Source: Streptosporangiaceae bacterium
GTDB lineage: Bacteria > Actinomycetota > Actinomycetes > Streptosporangiales > Streptosporangiaceae
Length of the DNA: 5,964 nucleotides
Direction: 5' to 3'
Assembly: GCA_030041195.1 (NCBI GenBank)
Contig: JASHOI010000076.1
Location: forward strand, 1-5,964
Shown here: positions 1 to 5,539 of the stretch, in pieces
How positions within the stretch are numbered: the first letter of the stretch is position 1
How the letters are laid out: each line of letters starts with the position of its first letter
Notes under the pieces: generated by a model
Told to the model about the DNA's origin: nothing
Databases searched by the model: none
The model's input: only the letters and a program-made list of their open reading frames with translations
Position numbers and translations under genes: made by a program

Positions 1-1106
1 CCGGCCGGCTGCGAGCCGCCCGCGTGCGCCGCGGCGAGATCGGAGGGCCGCGGTGGCCTGGGCCGAGAACCCCGGTCGCCGTGGTCGCGCAGCAGCAGCC
101 GGTCGCCCACGTGCAGCGGGATCGGCTCCCGCCAGCTGATCCTCGCGACCCTGTCGCTCAGCATCCGGACCCTGGCGACCGCGCGCGCTGGCCCGGCGTG
201 CACCGTGACCGTGCGCGGCAGGCGTGCCAGCTGAGCTCTCCCGGCCTCATCCGGGCCGTCCGGGGCCCGGCCGGGCATGGCGAGCCGCACGTCGACGACG
301 TCGGTCAGCGTCCAGCGGCCCGGTTGCACCAGCGCCATGCCCCTGCCCAGCCGCTCACTGCTGACGCCACGCAGGGTGAGCGAGGCCATCGCCGGGCCGA
401 TCAGCTCGGACACGGGCTCGCCCAGGGCGTCGATGCCGTGCACCCGCACCGGCCGCATCGCGGGGGTGACGACGAGCTCATCCCCGACGCGCACGGCGCC
501 GGCGGACATCGTTCCGGTGACGACCGCGCACCCATCGGCCTCCCCCGTCACCGCGCCGGAGACGCGCTCTACCCACAGCCGCACCGGCGCGCCGGGGTCG
601 GGCGCTGGCAGGCCGCCGGCCAGCCGCGCCAGCGCATCCAGCAGCGCGGGGATGCCCTGCCCGGTGGCCGCGCTCACCGCGAGGGCCTCGGCCTTGCCCA
701 GGCTGGAAGCGGCGATCATCTGACCGGCCTCGGCCAGCGCGGGACCGGGATCGGCGAGGTCGGCCCGGGTGACGACGAGCAGGCCGTGGCGGATGCCCAG
801 GGCATCGATGACCGCCAGGTGCTCGGCCGACTGGGCGCTCCAGCCCTGGTCCGCGGCGACCACGAACAGCACCGCGGGCACCGTCCCCAGCGCGGCGATC
901 ATGTTCGGAAGGACACGCTCGTGCCCGGGCACGTCGATGAAGGCGAGGCGGCCGCCTGACGGCAGGGTCAGCCAGGCGTACCCCGGCTCGGCGGCCGGAC
1001 TGCCGGGGTGGTCCTCTTCCTCGCGGTGAGGATCCATCCCCGTGAGCGCCTGCAGCAGGGTTGACTTGCCGTGATCTCCGTGCCCGGCCATCGCGATGAG
1101 CTGCAT
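1..1106 (-). CDS. selB: SelB-like selenocysteine-specific elongation factor (partial, N-terminal part; atypical switch I)
   Basis: This is a translational GTPase of the SelB type, which in its family delivers selenocysteyl-tRNA to recoded UGA codons. The reading frame is open from the ATG at 1106 to the left edge, giving 368 codons; full SelB is usually about 580-640 residues, so the C-terminal winged-helix part lies outside. Visible motifs are the P-loop GHGDHGKST (residues 8-16), G3 DVPGH (58-62, with the catalytic-type His62), the actinobacterial-style G4 TRAD (113-116) and G5 SAATG (145-149). Beta-barrel domains follow, with VVTGT in domain II and HVGDRLLLRD near residues 335-345. The start at 1106 gives the family-like MQLIAMAGH; an in-frame ATG at 1127 would add seven residues, and neither has a clear ribosome binding site. 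Oddities: the switch I signature RGLTIDL is replaced by SPAAEP-type residues without change in length, and sequence after residue 345 departs from the family. It may be a diverged paralogue or a decaying copy. The SelB family call is firm; a working SelB function is not. Confidence 0.8.
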   Translation of the reverse strand, partial: MQLIAMAGHGDHGKSTLLQALTGMDPHREEEDHPGSPAAEPGYAWLTLPSGGRLAFIDVPGHERVLPNMIAALGTVPAVLFVVAADQGWSAQSAEHLAVIDALGIRHGLLVVTRADLADPGPALAEAGQMIAASSLGKAEALAVSAATGQGIPALLDALARLAGGLPAPDPGAPVRLWVERVSGAVTGEADGCAVVTGTMSAGAVRVGDELVVTPAMRPVRVHGIDALGEPVSELIGPAMASLTLRGVSSERLGRGMALVQPGRWTLTDVVDVRLAMPGRAPDGPDEAGRAQLARLPRTVTVHAGPARAVARVRMLSDRVARISWREPIPLHVGDRLLLRDHGDRGSRPRPPRPSDLAAAHAGGSQPA

Positions 1107-1193
1107 GCCAGCCACGAGCGCGACCATACCTGCAGGATGCGGCGTTCAGCCGTACCCTTGGAGGGGAGTATCCGCGCATTTACCAGCGCTTTG

Positions 1194-1199
1194 CATAAT
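1194..1199 (+). promoter_or_regulatory. candidate -10 box for the membrane-protein gene
   Basis: CATAAT matches TATAAT at five of six positions and stands out in otherwise GC-rich DNA. It is about 67 bp before the ATG at 1266. No good -35 hexamer is visible at the normal distance, and the preceding TG is directly adjacent rather than one base away, so it is not a proper extended -10. Transcription from here would place the downstream palindrome in the 5' leader. Confidence 0.25.
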
Positions 1200-1234
1200 G
1201 GGTGGCCCACCGGGTAGGCAACTTGTGCGAGTCT

Positions 1235-1254
1235 TAATCCTCCGATTACGGAGG
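1235..1254 (+). promoter_or_regulatory. overlapping palindromes sequestering the ribosome binding site
   Basis: CCTCCGATTACGGAGG (1239-1254) is a perfect 6-bp inverted repeat with an ATTA loop. Its right arm supplies most of the Shine-Dalgarno sequence GGAGGG (1250-1255) of the gene starting at 1266. A second, weaker inverted repeat, TAATC-CTCC-GATTA (1235-1248), shares bases with the first, so the two hairpins cannot form together. The first would hide the ribosome binding site and the second would leave it free. The palindromes are read directly from the sequence; a regulatory role is inferred. A protein operator is an alternative reading. Confidence 0.5.
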
Positions 1255-1265
1255 GAGTGAGCGCT

Positions 1266-2003
1266 ATGGCTGGCGTGACACGAATTCCGCGCAGTCGCGG
1301 CGGCGTGAGCGGGGTCCTGCTAATCCTGATAGGCGCGTGGGGCGGCCTGGCCCCGTTCGTCGGCCCCTATTTCCGGTTCGCGTACACGCCGGATAAGACC
1401 TGGGCGTATACCTCTGGCCGGCTCTGGCTGTCGGCCGTGCCCGGCGCGGCCGCTGTGCTAGGCGGCCTGCTCACACTCGCCGCTTCGCACCGCGCGGTCG
1501 GCTGCGTTGGCGCGTTCATCGCGGCACTGGGCGGCGCCTGGTTCATCGTCGGCGGCCCGGTCATCGCGCAGGTGGTGAAGAACGGCTCGATCAGCCCCGG
1601 AACCCCGCTGACCGGCACCCTGGGCTCGCTTTCCAGCGCCACACGCGTGTTCCTTGAGCAGTACGCGTTCTTCACCGGCATCGGCGTCCTGATCTTGTTC
1701 TTCGGCGCGCTGGCGCTGGGCCGGTTCTCCGTCGTGGGAGTCAAGGACGCCGCGCTGGCCGAGGAGATGCTGTCGGGGGTGCCGAGTGACACCTACGCGT
1801 CCACCTACGGGCGGGCTGCCGGGCAGGCCGAGGCTCCCGGCGACACCAGTTACCCGGCCACGACGGGCCAGTTCCCCACCCAGCCCAGCAGCCAGTACCC
1901 GCCGGAGCAGACAACGGAATCGACCGAGCAGTACCCGACAACGACCAGCCCCTTCGGGCAGACCCCGCCGTCGGGCACCGGACCGCTGCGCGGGCCCAGC
2001 TAG
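1266..2003 (+). CDS. predicted multi-spanning membrane protein with a Pro/Thr/Gln-rich tail (function unknown)
   Basis: A 245-residue protein I cannot assign to a named family. I chose the ATG at 1266 because GGAGGG at 1250-1255 lies 10 bases before it; the in-frame GTG at 1257 would be only one base from that site. Four hydrophobic stretches look membrane-spanning, near residues 14-37, 53-73, 80-102 and 133-153. A short basic N-terminus (RIPRSR) precedes the first. A polar loop of about 30 residues rich in Gly/Ser/Thr (105-130) lies between the third and fourth. From about residue 160 to the end the protein is low-complexity, hydrophilic and rich in Pro, Thr, Ser, Gln and Tyr, including repeated QYP motifs. 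Such tails are common in actinobacterial envelope proteins. The next gene, on the same strand after a hairpin, also encodes a proline-rich membrane protein, but a shared role is only a possibility. Confidence 0.82.
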   Translation: MAGVTRIPRSRGGVSGVLLILIGAWGGLAPFVGPYFRFAYTPDKTWAYTSGRLWLSAVPGAAAVLGGLLTLAASHRAVGCVGAFIAALGGAWFIVGGPVIAQVVKNGSISPGTPLTGTLGSLSSATRVFLEQYAFFTGIGVLILFFGALALGRFSVVGVKDAALAEEMLSGVPSDTYASTYGRAAGQAEAPGDTSYPATTGQFPTQPSSQYPPEQTTESTEQYPTTTSPFGQTPPSGTGPLRGPS

Positions 2004-2010
2004 CCGACCC

Positions 2011-2037
2011 GGTCTGCCCGCCCAGGCCGGGCAGGCT
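2011..2037 (+). terminator. GC-rich stem-loop after the membrane-protein gene
   Basis: The arm at 2011-2020 (GGTCTGCCCG) pairs with 2028-2037 (CGGGCAGGCT) across a 7-base loop, giving ten pairs including two G-T wobbles. It begins 7 bp after the TAG stop. No T-run follows, which is usual for actinobacterial hairpin terminators but also means termination is not certain. Confidence 0.5.
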
Positions 2038-2079
2038 CATCCGCGCGCCTCTCGGCCGGCCAACATGGTGAAATCCGTC

Positions 2080-2107
2080 TTGTCTGACTTATCACCTGAT
2101 CTACCCT
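2080..2107 (+). promoter_or_regulatory. candidate sigma-70-like promoter for the DUF4190 gene
   Basis: TTGTCT (2080-2085) and TACCCT (2102-2107) are separated by 16 bp in the least GC-rich part of the gap between the two plus-strand genes. A start site near 2113-2115 would give a leader of about 22 bases that just includes the ribosome binding site at 2117-2124. The hexamers are poor matches to consensus, so support is mostly positional. Confidence 0.3.
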
Positions 2108-2116
2108 GGGTCCCTT

Positions 2117-2124
2117 GGAAGAGG
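2117..2124 (+). promoter_or_regulatory. ribosome binding site deciding the start of the DUF4190 gene
   Basis: GGAAGAGG lies 11 bases before the ATG at 2136. The in-frame TTG at 2115 overlaps this purine run and has nothing similar upstream, which favours the ATG. Confidence 0.45.
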
Positions 2125-2135
2125 CCGACTCCTGG

Positions 2136-3212
2136 ATGGTCCACGTGGGTTACCGGTTAAACCCTCCCCCGGGCTGGCCGCCCGTGCCCGAGGGCTTCGT
2201 CCCGCCGCCGGGCTGGCGGCCAGATCCCTCCTGGCCGGCTCCGCCGCCGGGGTGGCAGCTCTGGCTGCCCGACGACAGCTCGCCGGCTCCGGTGACCACG
2301 CCGCCCGGCCCGCCCGCCGACGGCGCTCCGGCGTCCCCGGCATCCCCGGTGTCCCCGCCATTCGCGCCGCCGGGGTCATCCACGACGCCGACGCCGTACC
2401 CGTCCGTGCCGGCGGCTGGCCACGGGACGGGGTTCGGGTACGGGGCCGGGCCGGCGTACGCGGCCGGGCCGGCGTACGGCGCAGAGGGTGCCGCACCGAA
2501 CGGGGCCGGCGCCCCCTACCCGTATGGCGCCGGCTATCCGCCGCCGAACCAGCAGCCCATGAGCGGGCTGGCCATCGCCTCGTTCGTGCTCGGACTGATC
2601 GGCCTGTTCCTGCTGACCGCTGTGCTGAGCGTGATACTCGGCATCGTCGCTCTCGCGGAGATCCGCAGGAACGGGCAGCGGGGCAGGGGCCTGGCCATCG
2701 CCGGGATTGCGGTGTCCGGGGTGTGGCTCGTGGCCGTCATCGGGCTGATCGTGCTCGGTGCCACGTCGGGCGGCGGATCGGGCACGGGGACCGGCGCCGC
2801 GGCCCGGGCCAGCAACCCTGCCAGCAAGCCCAGCCATCAGGCCAGCGTGAACGTGTTCTCGCTGGCCGTCGGGACCTGCTTCGACAACCCCGCGGGCCAG
2901 GAGTTTTCCATCAACTCAGTCACCGCGATCTCCTGCAGCCAGGCGCACAACGCGCAGGTATTCGCCGAGTTCAACACGACCGGCACCAGCTTCCCCGGCA
3001 CGGCGGCCCTGGAACGCCGCGCCGACAACGGCTGCAACGCCCGGATCTCGGGGAACCTCAACCAGTCGAAGATCACCAGCTCGATGTCGCTGCACTTCAT
3101 CTTCCCCCGCCAGCTCGCGTGGGATTCCGGCCAGCGGCGGATCAGCTGCCTGATCGAGAACTCGTCCCGTGACCTGCGATCCTCGCTGCTGCTGAAGGCA
3201 GGATCGGGCTGA
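2136..3212 (+). CDS. DUF4190 membrane protein with PPPGW repeats and a septum-formation-like C-terminal domain
   Basis: A 358-residue protein in three parts. Residues 1-50 carry three PPPGW motifs (ending at Trp14, Trp27 and Trp40) in a Pro/Trp-rich segment, followed to about residue 140 by a Pro/Ala/Gly/Tyr-rich linker. Residues 143-211 form a DUF4190-type core: two long hydrophobic helices (about 144-175 and 186-211) joined by a short basic turn with EIRRNGQRGRG. After a Gly/Ser/Thr linker, residues 240-352 form a domain beginning FSLAVGTCF, with SCSQAHNAQVFAEF and four cysteines (248, 267, 300, 338). This resembles the Septum_form family (PF13845); two disulfides are plausible if it lies outside the membrane. 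With two helices the proline-rich head and the cysteine domain would be on the same side, probably extracytoplasmic, although orientation is not certain. Function is unknown; the family name suggests envelope or division, but that rests on weak evidence. Codon 8 is TTA, very rare in DNA of this composition. Confidence 0.85.
   Translation: MVHVGYRLNPPPGWPPVPEGFVPPPGWRPDPSWPAPPPGWQLWLPDDSSPAPVTTPPGPPADGAPASPASPVSPPFAPPGSSTTPTPYPSVPAAGHGTGFGYGAGPAYAAGPAYGAEGAAPNGAGAPYPYGAGYPPPNQQPMSGLAIASFVLGLIGLFLLTAVLSVILGIVALAEIRRNGQRGRGLAIAGIAVSGVWLVAVIGLIVLGATSGGGSGTGTGAAARASNPASKPSHQASVNVFSLAVGTCFDNPAGQEFSINSVTAISCSQAHNAQVFAEFNTTGTSFPGTAALERRADNGCNARISGNLNQSKITSSMSLHFIFPRQLAWDSGQRRISCLIENSSRDLRSSLLLKAGSG
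2443..2478 (+). repeat. 18-bp in-frame tandem duplication
   Basis: A 17-base block (GGCCGGGCCGGCGTACG) occurs at 2444-2460 and again at 2462-2478, a period of 18 bp. It encodes two consecutive GPAYxA units in the Gly/Ala/Tyr-rich linker of the DUF4190 protein. Because the period is a multiple of three, copy-number change would keep the frame. It looks like slippage in a disordered linker. Confidence 0.8.
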
Positions 3213-3230
3213 TCGGTCTGCGGTCAGGCC
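3207..3230. terminator. candidate bidirectional terminator between convergent genes
   Basis: CTGATC (3209-3214) pairs with GGTCAG (3222-3227) across a 7-base loop, with one T-G wobble. Skipping G3228, two further G-C pairs (3207-3208 with 3229-3230) extend the stem. It overlaps the TGA stop of the plus-strand gene (3210-3212) and the TGA stop of the minus-strand amidohydrolase (3224-3226). The position between convergent genes fits a shared terminator. The stem is modest and has no T-run on either strand. Confidence 0.4.
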
Positions 3231-4084
3231 GCTGATTTCAGGCTGTAGACGCGCGCCGCGTTGCCGGCCAGCACCAGCGCCGCGGTCCGCTCGTCCGGGC
3301 ACAACTCGGCCACGGCCCTGGCGTTGCTGGCGATGCCCGGCACGCCGGGCCAGTCGGTCCCGAAGATCATGCGGCGGGTCAGCCGGGGCCAGCTGTGCCT
3401 GGCGTAGTAATCCCGCAGCCGCGACGGCGGCAGGCCGGACAGCTCGATCCAGACCCGGTCGCTGGACAGGGCCATGAACGCCGCGGCGTCGTACCACCAG
3501 CCGCGCCCGCCGTGCGCCAGCACCACCTCGAGCGTCCGGAAGTCGCGCAGCACGTCGTCGAGCACGACCGGGTCGGCGAACGAGTTCGACGAGCCGGGGA
3601 ACGTGGACGTGCCGCAGTGCACGACCACCGGCATCCTCGCCTCCTGGCAGATCGCGTACGCCGGGTACAGCGCCCGGTCGTTGGCGGCGAACCCGCCGTG
3701 CACGGGGTGAATCTTCAGCGCGACCGCGCCGAGCGCGATCTGGCGCTCCAGTTCCTCGTCGACCGGGTAGTGCAGGTGCGGGTTGATGTTGCCGATCATG
3801 CGGAACCGCCCGCCGAACAGCTCGGTGAGCGGCAGCAGATCCTCGACCGGCTGGATGCCGGTCACCTTGGGGCTGTACTCGGCCAGCAGCAGCGCCACAT
3901 CCACGCCCTGCTGCGCCATGTAAGCGTCGAACCGGGCCGGATCGATCGTGCCGCGGGCGTCGTATACCTGCTCCAGCACGGGCGCGTCGCCGAAGTCCTG
4001 GGCCCAGACCTTCCAGGCGGGCTTGAGCGTGGGCAGCCGGGCTGCGTGCACGTGCGCGTCAACGAGCGGCAGGCCGTCCAGCAT
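3224..4084 (-). CDS. amidohydrolase-family metal-dependent hydrolase or decarboxylase (PF04909 type)
   Basis: A 286-residue TIM-barrel enzyme of the Amidohydro_2 type, probably cytoplasmic. The metal-site motifs are in the right order: DAHVH near the N-terminus (His11, His13), LKIHP (Lys124), VVVHCGTS (His156), LAHGG (His191) and FGTDWP (Asp244). Length and spacing are normal for the family, which includes hydrolases and decarboxylases such as ACMSD and resorcylate decarboxylases. The substrate cannot be read from these motifs. The ATG at 4084 is well supported by GAGGAGG eight bases upstream. It starts 33 bp after the boxB stop on the same strand, so it is probably co-transcribed with boxC and boxB. 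This suggests a role in aromatic acid or benzoyl-CoA metabolism, for example feeding substrate in, handling a by-product, or acting on a ring-opened intermediate. That role is inferred from context only. Confidence 0.88.
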   Translation of the reverse strand: MLDGLPLVDAHVHAARLPTLKPAWKVWAQDFGDAPVLEQVYDARGTIDPARFDAYMAQQGVDVALLLAEYSPKVTGIQPVEDLLPLTELFGGRFRMIGNINPHLHYPVDEELERQIALGAVALKIHPVHGGFAANDRALYPAYAICQEARMPVVVHCGTSTFPGSSNSFADPVVLDDVLRDFRTLEVVLAHGGRGWWYDAAAFMALSSDRVWIELSGLPPSRLRDYYARHSWPRLTRRMIFGTDWPGVPGIASNARAVAELCPDERTAALVLAGNAARVYSLKSAA

Positions 4085-4092
4085 CTGGCAGT

Positions 4093-4099
4093 CCTCCTC
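4093..4099 (-). promoter_or_regulatory. strong ribosome binding site of the amidohydrolase gene
   Basis: The minus strand reads GAGGAGG here, eight bases before the ATG at 4084. It is the best Shine-Dalgarno match in the catabolic block, and it indicates independent, efficient initiation rather than translation coupled to boxB. Confidence 0.75.
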
Positions 4100-4117
4100 G
4101 GCAGCGGCTACCGAAGA

Positions 4118-5536
4118 TTACGCCAGGTGCACGTAGTCGTAGTCGAACGGCTTGCCGTTGATGCCGTTGCGCGGCGGGGCGATCCACGCCGCGATCTTGC
4201 CGCGCTCGTGCACCGGCTGCATCAGCGAGCGCACGTGCGTCTTATCCACGTCGGTCGGCAGCCACTCCCCCTTGCGGCGCTGCCATTCAGCGGCGGTGAG
4301 CAGTTCGCCGTCCGGGGTGGCCTCGATCCCGGCGAACGCGCCGACCTTGCGGTTGAACGCCACGTGCGGCAGCCTCAGCCGCGGCTCGAGCCCGGCGCTG
4401 GACAGGATCCGGTTCCACCGCTTGACGCCGCTCTGGCAGTCGGCGATGTACTCCCGCCGCAGGTCGGTGTTGAGCCCGACCAGCGCGGCCACCTCGGTCT
4501 GGCCGATCTCCCCGTCGTCGAGCGCGTCCACCATGATCGAATCGCTGGTGAGCTTGTGGTCGTCCCGCCTGCGGTCCTCGAGCCAGCGCCCCTTCAGCCC
4601 GGCGGTGTAGTAGTTGGCGACGTTCGTCGACGTGTCGCCGCCGAACAGGTCCAGCGACACCGAGTAGTGGAAGTTCAGGTACTTCTGGATCACCGGGAGC
4701 GGGATGCCGCCGCGCGCCGCGACCTCGTCGCTGTCGTGTTCCACCATGAGCTGCGCGGTGCGCTCGACCACCCGGTCCACGCCGGTGGTCCCGACGAACA
4801 TGTGGTGCGCCTCCTCCTTGAGCATGAACTCACAGGTGCGCGACAGCGGGTCGAACGCGGACTCCTTGAGCGTGCCGAGCTGGTACTTGCCGTCCCGGTC
4901 GGTGAAGTACGTGAACATGAAGAACGACAGCCAGTCCGGGGTCTCCTCGTTGAACGCGCCGAGGATCCGCGGCGCGTCCTGGCTGCCGGAGTTGCGGTGC
5001 AGCAGTTCCTCGGCCTCTTCGCGCCCCTCCCGGCCGAAGTGGGCGTGCAGCAGGTACACCATCGCCCACAGGTGCCGGCCTTCCTCGACGTTCACCTGGA
5101 ACAGGTTGCGCAGGTCGTACAGGCTCGGCGCGGTCGCGCCGAGGTTGCGCTGCTGCTCGACCGAGGCGGGCTCGGTGTCGCCCTGGATCACGATCAGCCG
5201 CCGCAGCTCGGACCGGTACTCGCCGGGCACCTGCTGCCAGGGCGGCTCGCCCTTGTGGTCGCCGAAGCCGATGCGCCGGTCCGGGTCGCGCTCGGCCAGG
5301 AAGATCCCCCAGCGGTAGTCGCGCATGGCCACGTGGCCGAAGTGCGCCCACCCCTCGCGGCCCACGTTGACCGCGGTGCGCAGGTACACGTCCTGCGTGG
5401 GCAGCGACGGGCCCATCGACTCCCACCAGGACAGGAAGTTCGGCTGCCAGGACTCGAGTGCGCGCTGCAGCCGCCGGTCGTCGCGCAAGTCGACGTTGTT
5501 CGGGATCTTCTCGGCGTAGTCGGCGGTGGACGTCAT
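4118..5536 (-). CDS. boxB: benzoyl-CoA 2,3-epoxidase, oxygenase subunit BoxB
   Basis: A 472-residue di-iron oxygenase matching BoxB in length and sequence. With electrons from NADPH via the reductase BoxA, BoxB converts benzoyl-CoA and O2 to 2,3-epoxybenzoyl-CoA in the cytoplasm. Family hallmarks are the N-terminal IPNNVDL (11-17), EEGRHLW (151-157), FTDRDGK (211-217), EEAHHMF (241-247) and the ending NGINGKPFDYDYVHLA. Candidate iron ligands are Glu122, Glu152, His155, Asp213, Glu242 and His245; their spacing is consistent with the two ExxH-type motifs of the family, so the site looks intact. The ATG at 5536 gives the expected N-terminus and lies 3 bp after the boxC stop. The ribosome binding site is weak (GGAAGCGAG), which points to translational coupling with boxC. 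PaaA of the phenylacetyl-CoA pathway is a distant relative but is shorter and lacks this N-terminus. Confidence 0.95.
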   Translation of the reverse strand: MTSTADYAEKIPNNVDLRDDRRLQRALESWQPNFLSWWESMGPSLPTQDVYLRTAVNVGREGWAHFGHVAMRDYRWGIFLAERDPDRRIGFGDHKGEPPWQQVPGEYRSELRRLIVIQGDTEPASVEQQRNLGATAPSLYDLRNLFQVNVEEGRHLWAMVYLLHAHFGREGREEAEELLHRNSGSQDAPRILGAFNEETPDWLSFFMFTYFTDRDGKYQLGTLKESAFDPLSRTCEFMLKEEAHHMFVGTTGVDRVVERTAQLMVEHDSDEVAARGGIPLPVIQKYLNFHYSVSLDLFGGDTSTNVANYYTAGLKGRWLEDRRRDDHKLTSDSIMVDALDDGEIGQTEVAALVGLNTDLRREYIADCQSGVKRWNRILSSAGLEPRLRLPHVAFNRKVGAFAGIEATPDGELLTAAEWQRRKGEWLPTDVDKTHVRSLMQPVHERGKIAAWIAPPRNGINGKPFDYDYVHLA

Positions 5537-5539
5537 GGC

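Larger units (their letters stand above)
1107..1265. other. divergent intergenic region between the SelB-like gene and the membrane-protein gene
   Basis: About 160 bp between two outward-facing genes must hold promoters in both directions. It is less GC-rich than the flanking genes around 1170-1250. On the plus strand a CATAAT (1194-1199) resembles a -10 box, but no convincing -35 box lies 16-18 bp upstream. On the minus strand TTGCCT (complement of 1216-1221) followed about 18 bp later by TATGCA is a weak sigma-70-like pair. The right end carries the palindrome that overlaps the ribosome binding site of the next gene. I found no convincing small gene here. Confidence 0.55.

Noticed and set aside
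24..959. Long plus-strand open frame of about 311 codons
   Set aside because: It lies opposite the SelB-like gene, whose minus-strand frame has clear GTPase motifs. The plus-strand translation is Arg/Gly/His/Pro-rich with no recognisable domain, as expected of an antisense shadow in GC-rich DNA.
478..1179. Minus-strand frame of about 233 codons overlapping the SelB-like gene
   Set aside because: It is the same strand but a different frame, with an Arg/Gly/Ala-rich translation and none of the GTPase motifs.
968..1210. Small minus-strand frame of 80 codons spanning the divergent intergenic region
   Set aside because: Most of it overlaps the SelB-like gene out of frame. The translation has no hydrophobic or domain pattern and there is no convincing ribosome binding site.
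1257..1265. GTG at 1257 as the start of the membrane-protein gene
   Set aside because: The Shine-Dalgarno GGAGGG ends one base before it, too close for initiation. The ATG at 1266 has proper spacing.
2011..2037. Hairpin considered as a riboswitch or attachment site
   Set aside because: It is a simple GC stem 7 bp after a stop codon, with no further conserved structure and no direct repeat partner in the window.
2115..2135. TTG at 2115 as the start of the DUF4190 gene
   Set aside because: It overlaps the purine run that best serves as ribosome binding site for the ATG at 2136. The extra residues (MEEADSW) precede the usual Pro/Gly/Trp head.
2252..3172. Plus-strand frame of about 306 codons inside the DUF4190 gene
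   Set aside because: Its translation is Arg-rich and compositionally odd, whereas the chosen frame has membrane helices, PPPGW repeats and a cysteine-bearing domain.
4830..5426. Minus-strand frame of about 198 codons within boxB
   Set aside because: It is an out-of-frame shadow; the BoxB frame is unmistakable across the same bases.
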